From contig NZ_CP085530.1 in assembly GCF_020616155.1 (NCBI RefSeq), positions 867,501 through 931,500 of the forward strand: 64,000 bases of DNA, given 5' to 3'. Origin of the DNA: Vogesella sp. XCS3. GTDB taxonomy: Bacteria > Pseudomonadota > Gammaproteobacteria > Burkholderiales > Chromobacteriaceae. Every line of letters begins with the position of its first letter. The first letter of the stretch is position 1. Positions 48,174 through 57,394 of the stretch are shown here, piece after piece. The notes below the pieces were generated by a model. The model saw only the letters and a program-made list of their open reading frames with translations. It ran no database searches and had not been told where the DNA came from. The translations under genes and the position numbers were made by a program.

Positions 48174-49703
48174 ATGCACGCCCAACGCCTGATACTCCTG
48201 ACCCTCTGCCTAGCCAGTGCCAGCCACGCCGACAATGGTGACTGGCAATACACAATCAAACCCGGCGACACGCTGTGGAGTATCGCCCGTGTGCACCTCA
48301 GTACCCTGGCGCACGCCCCGGCACTGCAAAAGCTGAACGCCATACGCAACCCGTATGCACTCAAGCCGGACACCACGCTGCGCATTCCGCTGCAGCTGAT
48401 GCGCCAGCACAGTGCCAGCGCCACGGTAACCGACCTGGTAGGCGACGCCACGCTGGACGGCCAGGCCCTGGAGGCAGGCCAGCGCTACCCGCTCGCCGCT
48501 GGCAAGATTATCCGCACCGGCCCCAATAGCGCGCTGAAACTGCTGATGGAAGAAGGCAGCCTGGTAAGCATCGGCCCCAATGCCCGCTTTGCCATCAAGG
48601 AAGCCACGTTCTTTCCCAGCACTGGCGCCAGCAACACCTGGCTCAGCATAGAAAGCGGCAGCATAGACAATAGCGTGGTGAAAAACCCGCTGATGCAAAA
48701 CCGGCACACCATCCAGACACCCAGTGCCATTACCGCCGTACGCGGCACGGGCTTTCGCGTAAACGTGGCCGACGCGGACAGCTCGGCCACCGAGGTAGTA
48801 GAAGGCCAGGTAGAAGTCAGTGGCCACAGCGGCAGCCAGGCCGTAGGCGCCGGTTTTGGCAGTGTTACCCGCCGTGGCGAAGCACCTGGCGGCAGCATCA
48901 AACTCCCGCCCGCCCCCGACCTTAGCCCGCTTGCTGCCGTGCAGTCTTTTTCACCTGCCATCCTGCAGTGGAAGCCGGCAGAAGGCATGGCTGCGTATCA
49001 GGCCAACCTGATGCGCACCCAACCCAGCCGCCGCATGATGGACGACAAGCTATTGAAAACGGCGCAGTGGTATCCCGCGCTGGAAAATGGCCAGTATCAG
49101 CTTACCGTGCGCAGCCAGCTGCCCAACGGGCTGCAGGGCTACCCGGCACAGCACAATTTCATCGTTCACGCCCACCCTGCCCCGCCGCTGGTACTCAGCC
49201 CGGCAGAGGGCAGCCGCCTGGCCGGCCGCGAGCTAGCCTTCCGTTTTAGTGGCGACACCGGCACGCGCTACCGCGTACTGCTGTCCCGCCAGCCAGACAT
49301 GCAGCCCGTCGCCGCCAGCTGGGATATCAGCCAGCCAGATAGCGCGCGCCAGCTGGAGGCAGGTGGCCAGTGGTACTGGCAGGTTGCCCGCCTGGACAAA
49401 CAAGGCAAGCCCGGCCCCTATAGTCAGACCTACAGCCTGCAGGCAGACGCCGGCCTGTGGCGCGCCAGCTACCCGCGCGGCATGCAGATCAGCGGCCGGC
49501 CTTACCCGCTGGCCAATGCGCGCTACCAGCTCACCTTGCAGCTGCTGGGGCGAGACAGCCAGGCCTTTGTCTACAGCAACAGCCAGCCTGCATGGCAAGA
49601 CAGCGAGCGCCTGTTCAGCGGCCGCTATCGCGTGAGCTACAAGGTCAGCACACCCGATGGCTACCAGGCCACAGAACTGGATGACATCCTGCTGGTCGAT
49701 TAA
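48174..49703 (+). CDS. LysM and FecR domain protein
   Basis: The 509-residue product has a signal peptide (about 1-19, ending SHA), a LysM domain (YTIKPGDTLWSIARVHLS at about 27-45 and on) and a FecR domain (about 85-195, with AVRGTGFRV near its end). The rest is beta-rich repeats of FN3-like character (blocks ending in W-x-W or Y-x-F). It is probably an exported, peptidoglycan-binding sensory protein. It is two bases from the CHASE2-GGDEF gene, so the two likely form one signalling unit. Such FecR-LysM / CHASE2 cyclase pairs recur in proteobacteria; the signal is unknown. Confidence 0.85.
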   Translation: MHAQRLILLTLCLASASHADNGDWQYTIKPGDTLWSIARVHLSTLAHAPALQKLNAIRNPYALKPDTTLRIPLQLMRQHSASATVTDLVGDATLDGQALEAGQRYPLAAGKIIRTGPNSALKLLMEEGSLVSIGPNARFAIKEATFFPSTGASNTWLSIESGSIDNSVVKNPLMQNRHTIQTPSAITAVRGTGFRVNVADADSSATEVVEGQVEVSGHSGSQAVGAGFGSVTRRGEAPGGSIKLPPAPDLSPLAAVQSFSPAILQWKPAEGMAAYQANLMRTQPSRRMMDDKLLKTAQWYPALENGQYQLTVRSQLPNGLQGYPAQHNFIVHAHPAPPLVLSPAEGSRLAGRELAFRFSGDTGTRYRVLLSRQPDMQPVAASWDISQPDSARQLEAGGQWYWQVARLDKQGKPGPYSQTYSLQADAGLWRASYPRGMQISGRPYPLANARYQLTLQLLGRDSQAFVYSNSQPAWQDSERLFSGRYRVSYKVSTPDGYQATELDDILLVD

Positions 49704-49705
49704 CC

Positions 49706-51304
49706 ATGCCCATGCCCACATCACGCACCCTGCCCGGCATCCTGCTGCCACTGGCCGCACTTTGGCTGGGCATGGCCCCCTCGACACTGGACTACCACGT
49801 ACAGGACCTGATCAACCAGGCCCTGGCACCCAACGCCAGCGAACAGATCGTGATTGTGGCCATCGATGAAAAAAGCCTGGCCCAGCTAGGGCGCTGGCCC
49901 TGGCCGCGCGAGCTGCTGGCCGAAGCGATCGGCAAGCTGGGCCACGTCAGGGCTGTGGGGCTGAACCTGCTGCTGGCCGAGCATTCTGAACACCCCGAGT
50001 CCGACCAGGCGCTAGCCCGCGCTATCGCCCAGAACGGCAAAGTCTACCTGCCCGCCTTCCCCGAGTCGGATGGCCATACCCTGCGGCCAACCTTGCCGCT
50101 ACCCATGCTGGCGCATGCAGCCCGCGGGGTGGGCGTGAGCGACTTTCCACCCGAAAGCAATGGCGAACTCCGCCGCACCTACCTAGCCAGCGGGCCTGGC
50201 GACACGCGCCTGCCATCGTTTGCCGCCCTGGTAGCCGACCAGAACATCGCCGCCACCACCAGCACCAACCCGGGTGACTGGGGGCGCAACCTGCCACGCC
50301 TGCTGCCTTACCTGGACAGCGACACCAGTTTCACCACCGTATCCATGGCGGAGTTGCTATCAAGCCACCAGCCAGATCCGCGCCTGCAAGACAAAACCGT
50401 GTTTATCGGTGTCACTGCCGCCGGTAGCGGCGACGAGCACTTCACCGCCATTCAGCGCGGCCAGCCCAAAAGCAGCGGCGTATTCATCAATGCCGCACTG
50501 GCGCAAGGCCTGCAGCAAAACACCCTGGCCACGCCGCTATCGCCAGGCTGGCGCGCCAGCCTGCTGCTGGCACTGGCGCTAGGCTGGCAGCTGCTGGCCC
50601 ACCGCCGCAAAAGCCAGCACCCCATACGCCAGGCCGCCCTGTTTGTCGCGGGTATGGTGCTGGCCGACACCCTGCTGTACCAACTGCTGCACATCGAGCT
50701 GGGCACCGCCACCTTGGGCCTGTTTATCATGATGGCCGCCGCCAGCAATTTTTTCCTGCTGCAAAGTCATTTTAAAAAGCTGGCGTTTACCGACAAGCTT
50801 ACCGGCCTGGCCAACCGCCACCATTTTGACGAGCGCATTGTAATGGCCCTGCAGCACAGCCAGCTGGAACAACAGCCGCTGGCGCTGCTGATTCTGGATG
50901 TCGACCACTTCAAGCGCTACAACGACCACTACGGCCACGCCGCTGGCGACGACATTTTGCGCCAGATCGCCCAGGTGATCGCCAGCATGGTGCGCAACCC
51001 GCAGGACACCGTGGCACGCATTGGCGGCGAAGAATTCGCCCTGCTGCTACCCGACACGCCGCAAAAGCAGGCAGAAGCCATCGCCACCGAGCTGCGCTAC
51101 CGCCTGCTCTCGCGCCAGATACCGCACCACAGCAGCCCACTGGGGCGCGTCAGCTGCAGCATCGGCATCTACGCTGACACCCCGGAGCAAGACGCCACCG
51201 TGCGCAGCATATTCGAGCAAGCCGACCAGGCGCTGTACCAAGCCAAACGCAACGGCCGCGACCAGGCTTGCGTAGCCGACGGCCTGCTGGCCACCCGAAT
51301 CTAA
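49706..51304 (+). CDS. CHASE2-domain diguanylate cyclase
   Basis: The 532-residue product starts with a hydrophobic segment, then a periplasmic CHASE2 domain (about 35-265; ASEQIVIVAIDEKSLAQLGRWPWPRELLAE is its typical start). Three membrane helices follow (about 275-345) and a GGDEF domain (about 360-525) with active-site motif GGEEF near residue 437 and the substrate-binding LDVDHFKRYNDHYGHAAGD. It should make c-di-GMP in response to a periplasmic cue. No RxxD inhibitory site was seen just before GGEEF. An exact 13-mer repeat is at 50082-50094. Confidence 0.9.
   Translation: MPMPTSRTLPGILLPLAALWLGMAPSTLDYHVQDLINQALAPNASEQIVIVAIDEKSLAQLGRWPWPRELLAEAIGKLGHVRAVGLNLLLAEHSEHPESDQALARAIAQNGKVYLPAFPESDGHTLRPTLPLPMLAHAARGVGVSDFPPESNGELRRTYLASGPGDTRLPSFAALVADQNIAATTSTNPGDWGRNLPRLLPYLDSDTSFTTVSMAELLSSHQPDPRLQDKTVFIGVTAAGSGDEHFTAIQRGQPKSSGVFINAALAQGLQQNTLATPLSPGWRASLLLALALGWQLLAHRRKSQHPIRQAALFVAGMVLADTLLYQLLHIELGTATLGLFIMMAAASNFFLLQSHFKKLAFTDKLTGLANRHHFDERIVMALQHSQLEQQPLALLILDVDHFKRYNDHYGHAAGDDILRQIAQVIASMVRNPQDTVARIGGEEFALLLPDTPQKQAEAIATELRYRLLSRQIPHHSSPLGRVSCSIGIYADTPEQDATVRSIFEQADQALYQAKRNGRDQACVADGLLATRI
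50082..50094 (+). repeat. dispersed 13-mer TGCGGCCAACCTT (in the CHASE2-GGDEF gene)
   Basis: Exact copy; encodes the residues LRPTL. Confidence 0.8.
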
Positions 51305-51391
51305 ACCCGGCCACGCCCGAAAACCACCCCCAGGCTGACAAGCAAATGCCAGCTGCCCGCCAGCACCGCCACCAACCCCGCCCCCGCAAGC

Positions 51392-51404
51392 TGCGGCCAA
51401 CCTT
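51392..51404 (+). repeat. intergenic dispersed 13-mer TGCGGCCAACCTT
   Basis: Exact copy in the gap between the convergent GGDEF gene and typA, close to the typA terminator. Confidence 0.8.
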
Positions 51405-51422
51405 TCAGGCATACCGCGCATG

Positions 51423-51456
51423 AAAAATGCCGCCGCGGCTTGCACCGGGGCGGCAT
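51423..51456 (-). terminator. terminator of typA
   Basis: Arms ATGCCGCC (51427-51434) and GGCGGCAT (51449-51456) with further inner GC pairing; five T follow on the minus strand. Lies 22 bases past the typA stop. Confidence 0.8.
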
Positions 51457-51477
51457 GGTCAGCAGGCTAAACGCTGC

Positions 51478-53292
51478 TTAGTTTTCTTGCTTGGACATAC
51501 GGCGACGGTCGTGCTCTTGCAGGAAGCGCTTGCGGATACGGATGGATTTCGGGGTGATTTCCACCAGTTCGTCGTCATCGATGAACTCCACGGCCGATTC
51601 CAGCGTCAGCTTGATCGGGGTGGTCAGGCGTACGGCTTCGTCGGTACCGGAGGCACGAACGTTGGTCAGCTTCTTGCCTTTCAGCGGGTTCACTACCAGG
51701 TCGTTATCACGGCTGTGAATACCGATGATCATGCCTTCGTACAGCTTGTCGCCCGGGGACACGAACATACGGCCGCGGTCTTCCAGGTTCCACAGTGCGT
51801 AGGCTACGGCTTCGCCGTTGTCTTGTGAGATCAGCACGCCATTGTGACGGCCTGGCAGGTCGGCTTTTACCGGACCGTAGTCGTCAAATACGTGGCTCAT
51901 CAGGCCGGTACCGCGGGTCATGGTCATGAAGTCGGACTGGAAGCCGATCAGGCCACGTGCCGGAATATGGTATTCCAGACGGGTACGGCCCTGGCCATCC
52001 GATTCCATATTGGTCAGCTCGCCACGACGACGGCCGATTTCTTCCATCACACCACCCTGGTGGGAGTCTTCCAGGTCGATGGTCAGGTTTTCGTACGGCT
52101 CGCACTTCTCGCCGTTCACTTCCTTGAACACCACGCGCGGCTTGGCCACAGCCATTTCGAAGCCTTCACGACGCATGTTTTCCAGCAGAATGGTCAGGTG
52201 CAGCTCGCCACGGCCCGATACACGGAACACGTCGGAGTCTTCGGTGTCTTCAACACGCAGGGCCACGTTGGTCAGTAGCTCTTTGGTCAGACGGTCGCGG
52301 ATCTGGCGGCTGGTCACGAACTTGCCTTCGGTACCGGCCAGTGGCGACGAGTTCACCATGAAGTCCATGGTCAGGGTAGGCTCATCCACCGACAGCATAG
52401 GCAGGCCAACCGGCTGCTCTTTGTCGCAGATGGTCACACCGATACCGATATCCTCGATACCGGAAATGATGATGATGTCGCCAGCTTCGGCGCCTTCCAC
52501 CGGCACGCGGTCCAGGCCTTTATAACCCAGCACCTGGTTGATACGGCCCGAAGCCACCTGGTCGTCATGGTTCATCACCACCACAGCCTGGCCTGGCTTG
52601 ATACGGCCGTTCAGTACGCGGCCAACACCCAGGCGGCCGGTATAAGTGGAGTAGTCCAGTGCAGAAATCTGCAGCTGCAGTGGCGCGTCCGGGCTACCTG
52701 GCGGGGTAGGCACGTGCTTGAGCACGGTTTCGAACAGCGGGCGCATGTTATCGGACTCTTCTTCCAGCTCCAGCTTGGCAAAGCCGTTCAGGCCGGAAGC
52801 GTAGATGATCGGGAAGTCCAGCTGCTCGTCGGTCGCACCCAGCTTGTCGAACAGGTCGAAAGTCTGGTCTACCACCCAGTCAGGGCGTGCGCCCGGGCGG
52901 TCTACCTTGTTGATGACCACGATAGGGCGCAGGCCCAGGGCCAGGGCTTTTTTGGTCACAAAACGGGTTTGCGGCATCGGGCCTTCTACGGCATCCACCA
53001 GCAGCAGTACGCCATCCACCATGCCCAGAACGCGCTCTACTTCACCGCCGAAGTCGGCGTGGCCCGGGGTGTCAACGATGTTGATGTGAACACCTTCGTA
53101 CTCGATGGCAGTGTTCTTGGCCAGAATGGTAATGCCGCGTTCTTTTTCCAGATCGTTGGAATCCATTACGCGCTCGTCAACCTGCTGGTTTTCGCGGAAA
53201 GTGCCGGATTGGCGCAGCAGTTGGTCAACCAGGGTAGTTTTGCCGTGGTCAACGTGGGCAATAATGGCGATGTTACGAATTTGTCGGGTCAT
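51478..53292 (-). CDS. typA: ribosome-associated GTPase TypA/BipA
   Basis: The 604-residue product is a translational GTPase related to EF-G that aids ribosome assembly and stress growth. G1 is [10 protein letters not shown] near residues 11-20, G3 [13 protein letters not shown] near 72-84, and G4 [12 protein letters not shown] near 126-137. Domain order G-II-III-V and the C-terminal BipA-specific domain are present at normal length. ATG at 53292. It is divergent from the next gene. Confidence 0.97.
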   Translation of the reverse strand: MTRQIRNIAIIAHVDHGKTTLVDQLLRQSGTFRENQQVDERVMDSNDLEKERGITILAKNTAIEYEGVHINIVDTPGHADFGGEVERVLGMVDGVLLLVDAVEGPMPQTRFVTKKALALGLRPIVVINKVDRPGARPDWVVDQTFDLFDKLGATDEQLDFPIIYASGLNGFAKLELEEESDNMRPLFETVLKHVPTPPGSPDAPLQLQISALDYSTYTGRLGVGRVLNGRIKPGQAVVVMNHDDQVASGRINQVLGYKGLDRVPVEGAEAGDIIIISGIEDIGIGVTICDKEQPVGLPMLSVDEPTLTMDFMVNSSPLAGTEGKFVTSRQIRDRLTKELLTNVALRVEDTEDSDVFRVSGRGELHLTILLENMRREGFEMAVAKPRVVFKEVNGEKCEPYENLTIDLEDSHQGGVMEEIGRRRGELTNMESDGQGRTRLEYHIPARGLIGFQSDFMTMTRGTGLMSHVFDDYGPVKADLPGRHNGVLISQDNGEAVAYALWNLEDRGRMFVSPGDKLYEGMIIGIHSRDNDLVVNPLKGKKLTNVRASGTDEAVRLTTPIKLTLESAVEFIDDDELVEITPKSIRIRKRFLQEHDRRRMSKQEN

Positions 53293-53407
53293 GGGGATAC
53301 GTCATTTTAAAAAGTCGCGCGGATTCTACCATGCCGCGGCCAACTCTACAGTTTTCCCGTGATTTTTTCTGTACACTGGCGCCGTTTTCTAGCAAGAAAG
53401 AACACAA

Positions 53408-54265
53408 ATGTACGACTGGAACGCACTGTGGCACGCCCACCTTGACTATCGCACTGGCTACGGTGCGCCAGATACCGATATAAATCAGCTGGCCAGCCAG
53501 CTCAACGGCACCCTCAGCAAAAGCGCGCGCGACGCGCACGACCTGGCCGTATACGACACCGGCAGCAGCTACACCCTGCTGCGCCACGACAACGGCCTGC
53601 AGATCATGACGCTGGCCAAACAGCACCTGTTTGATATCGCCATCCGCCTGGTCACCGCCGACGAAGGCCAGGCGCTGGCGCTGCCCTACCTGGAAGTACT
53701 GGTAGACAACCTGGCCACCGAAGAAGAAGGCATCTGGCGCGCCGAAGTCGGCTGCACCGAAGACGGCGAGCTGGCCGCCAACGGCGCCCTGCTCCACCCC
53801 GACGAGCCCCCCGCCATGGCATTCAACCTGAGCTTTGCGGCCAACCCGCAGTTCACCCAGGCCCTGCAACAAGCCTGGCAGGAAGCCGCCGAAAGCATCA
53901 CCCTGGACGCCGCCGCCTGGTACAACGCCGAAGCGCTGGAAGACACCCCCGCCGAGCCACCGCTGGACGCGCGCATCCAGGAAATGTGCGACCGCTACGC
54001 CGAGATCATCCGCCGCGAGCAAGCCATGCTGTCGCGCCGCTTCAGCGACAACGAGCTGCGCCTGGTGGCCGAAGTACTGCGCAGCACCCGTTTTGAAACC
54101 GCCGAATCGTGCCGCGGCCTGTGGCTGGCCGTAGAAAGCCGCATCCTGCACGACGAGCTGGACCAAAAACACCAGGCCGACGGTGACGCCCTGCTGGAAC
54201 GCCTGAAAGCCCTGAGCTACACCCAGGAAGTCGCCCTGATCGAAGCGCTATCCCCCGTACAATAA
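53408..54265 (+). CDS. hypothetical protein between typA and ssrA
   Basis: The 285-residue product begins MYDWNALWHAHLDYRTGYGA. I recognise no family. It is acidic, apparently soluble, and predicted largely helical in its second half, with Ala/Glu-rich stretches (LDARIQEMCDRYAEIIRREQ) that could form a coiled coil. No signal peptide. A repeat core TGCGGCCAACCC is at 53833. Possible promoter elements lie in the 115 bases before it. Good codon structure and start context support a real gene. Confidence 0.75.
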   Translation: MYDWNALWHAHLDYRTGYGAPDTDINQLASQLNGTLSKSARDAHDLAVYDTGSSYTLLRHDNGLQIMTLAKQHLFDIAIRLVTADEGQALALPYLEVLVDNLATEEEGIWRAEVGCTEDGELAANGALLHPDEPPAMAFNLSFAANPQFTQALQQAWQEAAESITLDAAAWYNAEALEDTPAEPPLDARIQEMCDRYAEIIRREQAMLSRRFSDNELRLVAEVLRSTRFETAESCRGLWLAVESRILHDELDQKHQADGDALLERLKALSYTQEVALIEALSPVQ

Positions 54266-54299
54266 GCCCTGCACGCTAGCGCTGGCGCGGGAATGGCGC

Positions 54300-54305
54300 T
54301 ATACT
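54300..54305 (+). promoter_or_regulatory. -10 box of ssrA
   Basis: TATACT 14 bases before the mature 5' end of tmRNA; a precursor leader would be trimmed by RNase P. No clear -35. Confidence 0.5.
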
Positions 54306-54319
54306 CTGCGCTCTTATCT

Positions 54320-54681
54320 GGGGGCGACCTGGTTTCGACGGGGGTTGCGAAGCGGATGAGGGCATACCGGGATTTCAGTCATCCCGTTAAACACTGAATT
54401 TATTTAGTCGCAAACGACGAAACTTACGCTCTAGCTGCTTAATCGCCGCTGGACTCTACAGCAGCTTGCTGATGGGCTGTGGGGGCAACCCCGGTAGAGT
54501 CATTTCACATCAGATCGCCTTTGACCGGGTTACTTGATCAGGGGCTAAACTTAAGGTAACTCGCCAATACCCAGCCTGTCCGTCGGCGTGGTAGCGGTTA
54601 AAACCAAATGACACGACTAAGTATGTAGATCTCTTCGTAGAGGATTTCCGGACGCGGGTTCGATTCCCGCCGCCTCCACCA
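54320..54681 (+). ncRNA. ssrA: transfer-messenger RNA (tmRNA)
   Basis: About 362 bases from GGGGGCGACCTGGTTTCGAC to the terminal CCTCCACCA. The 5' and 3' ends pair as the tRNA-Ala-like acceptor, the T loop GGGTTCGATTCCC is at the 3' end, and the resume codon with tag frame at 54410-54442 encodes ANDETYALAA and a stop. It rescues stalled ribosomes and tags the nascent peptide for proteolysis. The tag is of the type known in Neisseriales. The 3' end is the attachment site of the adjacent prophage; the tmRNA remains complete. Confidence 0.97.
54656..54681 (+). other. presumed attL in the 3' end of ssrA
   Basis: The last bases of ssrA (T loop to CCA) are where tyrosine integrases commonly insert. 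The leftward integrase gene ends 151 bases away. The matching attR should lie beyond the right edge of the window, so the exact core cannot be set. Confidence 0.6.
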
Positions 54682-54831
54682 GAAACCCAACGCCCTGAAA
54701 CGGCGATAGACGGCAGCAAGCGCAGCACAGGCAAGGTTTTAGCCAAACTGCAAACCGTCTAAGACCGTTTCGGGGCGTTTCAATTTCCGCACGTTCTTCG
54801 CACTCACATCGCACTTTTATCGCACGTGCGA

Positions 54832-56040
54832 TTACGCAGTCTTTTCTGCACCTGGGGCTTGCGGTAGCGCCCAGTCATTTACCAGCTTGTATCCGGTTTT
54901 GGACGAGTCTGGGATCCACCGGCCATAGTGCCGCATGATCATTTCAATGTTCACGTGCCCCATCTGCGTTGCCAGCCACCACGGATTCTCACCACGCGAC
55001 AGCAGCATCGAGGCGTAGGTGTGCCTCGTCTGGTAGGGATTGCGGTACCGCACACCGGCTCGCTTCAGCACGTGCGTCCATAGCGTTTTGCGGATCTGGG
55101 CGTCCGTTTCCCATGGCTCGCCGGTCCTAGGATTGTAGAAAACACGCCCGCCAGCCAGAAAGGTGTGTTCCTTCTGTCGTAGCAGTGCCTGCCGCACAGG
55201 CTCAAGCATCAGCACATCACGCACACCGGCACTGGTCTTCGGGGTATCCACCTTTTTCATGACTTGGCCGCGCTGTACACGAATCAATCCATCAATCCAG
55301 TTGATGTCCTGCCACTCCAGTGCAATCAGTTCATTGGTGCGCAGGCCTGCGTAGAAAGCAAACTGCAACAGGTTCCGGCCCTGGCCCTCGCCGCAATGCT
55401 CCAGAATGGCCACAATCTCAGCCTCATTAAACGGATCTACCTCGTAGTCCGTTTTTGCCGTCTCCCGGCTAATCAGCTTATTGATCACCACCTGGTCTAA
55501 TGGGTTCTTCTGGATAAGGCCATCGACGATGGCCTGCTCCAGTACGTTGCGCAGCGGGGTAAGAATGTTTCGGATGCGCTTGGCGGTTACGGCCTTGGAT
55601 ACCACCCAGTCGCGGATGTCAGCTGCGGTGAGATCAACAATCCGCTTTGCACCGAAGGCAGCCTGTAGATCGCCCTGAATGGACTTGCGGTAGTCATTCA
55701 CTGTGCTTGCCTTGAGTGTCCGCTCCGCCAGCTTGAGGTACTCCTCCAGCAACTTTCCCACCGTGATAGTTGCCCTCGCCTGCCCGAAGATCGCCGCACG
55801 CTTGGAGTCGGGAAAGTACTCCGGATAGCTGAAGGTGCCGAAAGCGATTTTCTTCTCGATCTCGGCCTTTAGGCCTGCAGCAGCCTTGATATTCCCCTTG
55901 GTCACCTCCCAGCCTTTAAGCGTTTCCCGGCATTCCACGCCACGAAACTGAAAGTGAATAACGAGGCTCTGCCCGCCAGTGCTGTACTGGCGAATGCTTA
56001 TGCCGCGCGGCGTTTCAATGGCTGGCTTGTCTCTGCCCAT
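54832..56040 (-). CDS. int: tyrosine-type phage integrase
   Basis: The 402-residue product has an N-terminal arm-binding domain (about 10-75, ISIRQYSTGGQSLVIHFQF), a core-binding SAM-like domain (about 90-180) and the catalytic domain (about 205-385). Catalytic Arg is in FYAGLRTNELIAL, the second motif reads YQTRHTYASMLL (Gln at the usual His position, common in phage integrases), and the Tyr nucleophile is in MGHVNIEMIMRHYGRW. Convergent to ssrA, its presumed target. ATG at 56040 lies inside the excisionase gene. Confidence 0.95.
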   Translation of the reverse strand: MGRDKPAIETPRGISIRQYSTGGQSLVIHFQFRGVECRETLKGWEVTKGNIKAAAGLKAEIEKKIAFGTFSYPEYFPDSKRAAIFGQARATITVGKLLEEYLKLAERTLKASTVNDYRKSIQGDLQAAFGAKRIVDLTAADIRDWVVSKAVTAKRIRNILTPLRNVLEQAIVDGLIQKNPLDQVVINKLISRETAKTDYEVDPFNEAEIVAILEHCGEGQGRNLLQFAFYAGLRTNELIALEWQDINWIDGLIRVQRGQVMKKVDTPKTSAGVRDVLMLEPVRQALLRQKEHTFLAGGRVFYNPRTGEPWETDAQIRKTLWTHVLKRAGVRYRNPYQTRHTYASMLLSRGENPWWLATQMGHVNIEMIMRHYGRWIPDSSKTGYKLVNDWALPQAPGAEKTA

Positions 56041-56207
56041 TTCTGCACCTCCTCCATGTTTACCCAGACACGGCCATCTGCCGGAATGCGCCAGTGCACG
56101 CCCTCAACCCATTTACCAGATCGGCGCTTATTCTCTACGGCATCAGGGGTATCCCCTGACAGCTCGCAGTACTTTTCCATTTTCACCCACTTCAACATGA
56201 TCATCAT
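55998..56207 (-). CDS. xis: putative excisionase
   Basis: A 69-residue product starting at the ATG at 56207 behind a GGAG site. The segment MEKYCELSGDTPDAVENKRR with GVHWRIPADGRVWVNMEEV matches small winged-helix Xis proteins that bend DNA and direct the integrase toward excision. It overlaps the integrase gene by 43 bases. A second ATG (56204) and an upstream frame to 56252 are alternatives. Confidence 0.75.
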   Translation of the reverse strand: MMIMLKWVKMEKYCELSGDTPDAVENKRRSGKWVEGVHWRIPADGRVWVNMEEVQKWAETSQPLKRRAA

Positions 56208-56235
56208 GTCCCACTCCACGTAAAAATGGCCGCTT

Positions 56236-56976
56236 TCATGCGGCCTGTTCAAATTCCATCGCGGTCTTAATCATCTGCTCCAGGGCTGGCCGCAACGTCG
56301 GGCCGATCTTTCGCAGCTTCGCCATGTCGCTCGGGAAGTCCAGCAGTCGGTCTGCATGCAGCGTGTAGGTCATCGCCCCTACTACCCTGGCCGCCTCGGC
56401 AATGCGCACCTCGTCCTGGCCGAAGCGCTCCACCAATTCACCCGCCTTTGCCCCATCCATAACAGCGAGTGCCGCCTCCCACTCCCACGGCTCGGTTTTG
56501 TCCTTGAAGTGACTGAACACCCCTTTGAACAGAGCTTGCTCGCTGGCGCGGGCGGCCACCTCGTACATGCTCAGAGGCACGCGCTCCAGGATGCTTACCA
56601 GGTGATCAATCATCACATTCACGGGGCGCAGCAGATCAGGCGGGATAGCGCCTTCCATTTCGCTCTCGTAGTACGCCATGAGGCTTTGCCATGCGGCATC
56701 GCACACGGCAGCGAACGCCGGCAGGTTCAGGCCTTCCGGTGCTGCGATAGCTTTCGATATCCGGTACAGGTTGGACAGCATGTTGAACTGCGCCGGGCAG
56801 TAGTCTTTAGCGCAGTCACTCACAGCCATGCGGGCATTGGCAATAACCTGTAGTTGCTGAACCATCGACAGCCGACGGGTATCGGCCAGGGTCATGCTGC
56901 GATAGATGGCCTCCATGCCTTGCTCGGGGCTACGGCGCCGTGGGTCGTACTTCTTCCGTGGTTTAGCCATGGTCAT
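56236..56976 (-). CDS. phage hypothetical protein
   Basis: A 246-residue product, no family recognised. N-terminus is basic (MTMAKPRKKYDPRRRSPEQG), the rest helical and acidic with short Leu-rich runs. It overlaps the gene upstream by four bases. An alternative start is the ATG at 56970 (MAKPRKK). Confidence 0.6.
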   Translation of the reverse strand: MTMAKPRKKYDPRRRSPEQGMEAIYRSMTLADTRRLSMVQQLQVIANARMAVSDCAKDYCPAQFNMLSNLYRISKAIAAPEGLNLPAFAAVCDAAWQSLMAYYESEMEGAIPPDLLRPVNVMIDHLVSILERVPLSMYEVAARASEQALFKGVFSHFKDKTEPWEWEAALAVMDGAKAGELVERFGQDEVRIAEAARVVGAMTYTLHADRLLDFPSDMAKLRKIGPTLRPALEQMIKTAMEFEQAA

Positions 56977-57206
56977 GCTCCATGAGAAAGGCCAGCGCTG
57001 GGCTGGCCTTGGTGTTTGTTCTCTTCGTAAGTGGCAAATGGGTACTGGCCACCAGTTGCCCGTACAACTCCGCGATTAACCAGCTTTTCTAGGGCGGCAA
57101 TCCGGTGCGGCACCTCTGAAATCCACCAGTCGGTGAAGCCGCCGTGCTTGCGTATCTGGCCAAGCACCAGCTGTTCGTGCGGGTGTAGATCGGAAATGCT
57201 CAGCAT
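56973..57206 (-). CDS. small phage hypothetical protein
   Basis: A 77-residue product beginning MLSISDLHPHEQLVLGQIRK, with a possible winged-helix-like middle (ISEVPHRIAALEKLVNRGVV). The ATG at 57206 shares a base with the stop upstream; a GTG at 57209 is also possible. Function unknown. Confidence 0.55.
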   Translation of the reverse strand: MLSISDLHPHEQLVLGQIRKHGGFTDWWISEVPHRIAALEKLVNRGVVRATGGQYPFATYEENKHQGQPSAGLSHGA

Positions 57207-57394
57207 CACGCACCGCCCTTCTGTAGTTCTGCGATCAGCCCAACGAAACCGCCGGCCTCACTTCGTGCCTTCATACATGCTGGGCAGTGACAGCCAAAAA
57301 ACCAGTTCCCCTTGCGGTATTCGTGTGGCTTCTTTATTTCGTCCCATCCTTGGCAGTCACGGTGCCCACATACTTCGCATTTGCTCCGTTTCAT
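57206..57394 (-). CDS. small Cys-rich (zinc-ribbon-like) phage protein
   Basis: A 62-residue product with CEVCGHRDC near the start and CHCPAC in the middle, a likely zinc-binding pair. ATG at 57394 overlaps the upstream stop as ATGA; the longer open frame upstream is not needed. No family named. Confidence 0.6.
   Translation of the reverse strand: MKRSKCEVCGHRDCQGWDEIKKPHEYRKGNWFFGCHCPACMKARSEAGGFVGLIAELQKGGA

Noticed and set aside
51306..51456. Minus-strand frame of about 51 codons (CKPRRHFSCAVC then a hydrophobic stretch)
   Set aside because: Its start lies in the typA terminator hairpin and there is no ribosome-binding site; probably chance, though the hydrophobic tail is curious.
54689..54778. 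Long inverted repeat CGCCCTGAAACGG / CCGTTTCGGGGCG after ssrA
   Set aside because: May be a terminator for ssrA or int, but the arms are 64 bases apart and carry a mismatch; not listed as a feature.
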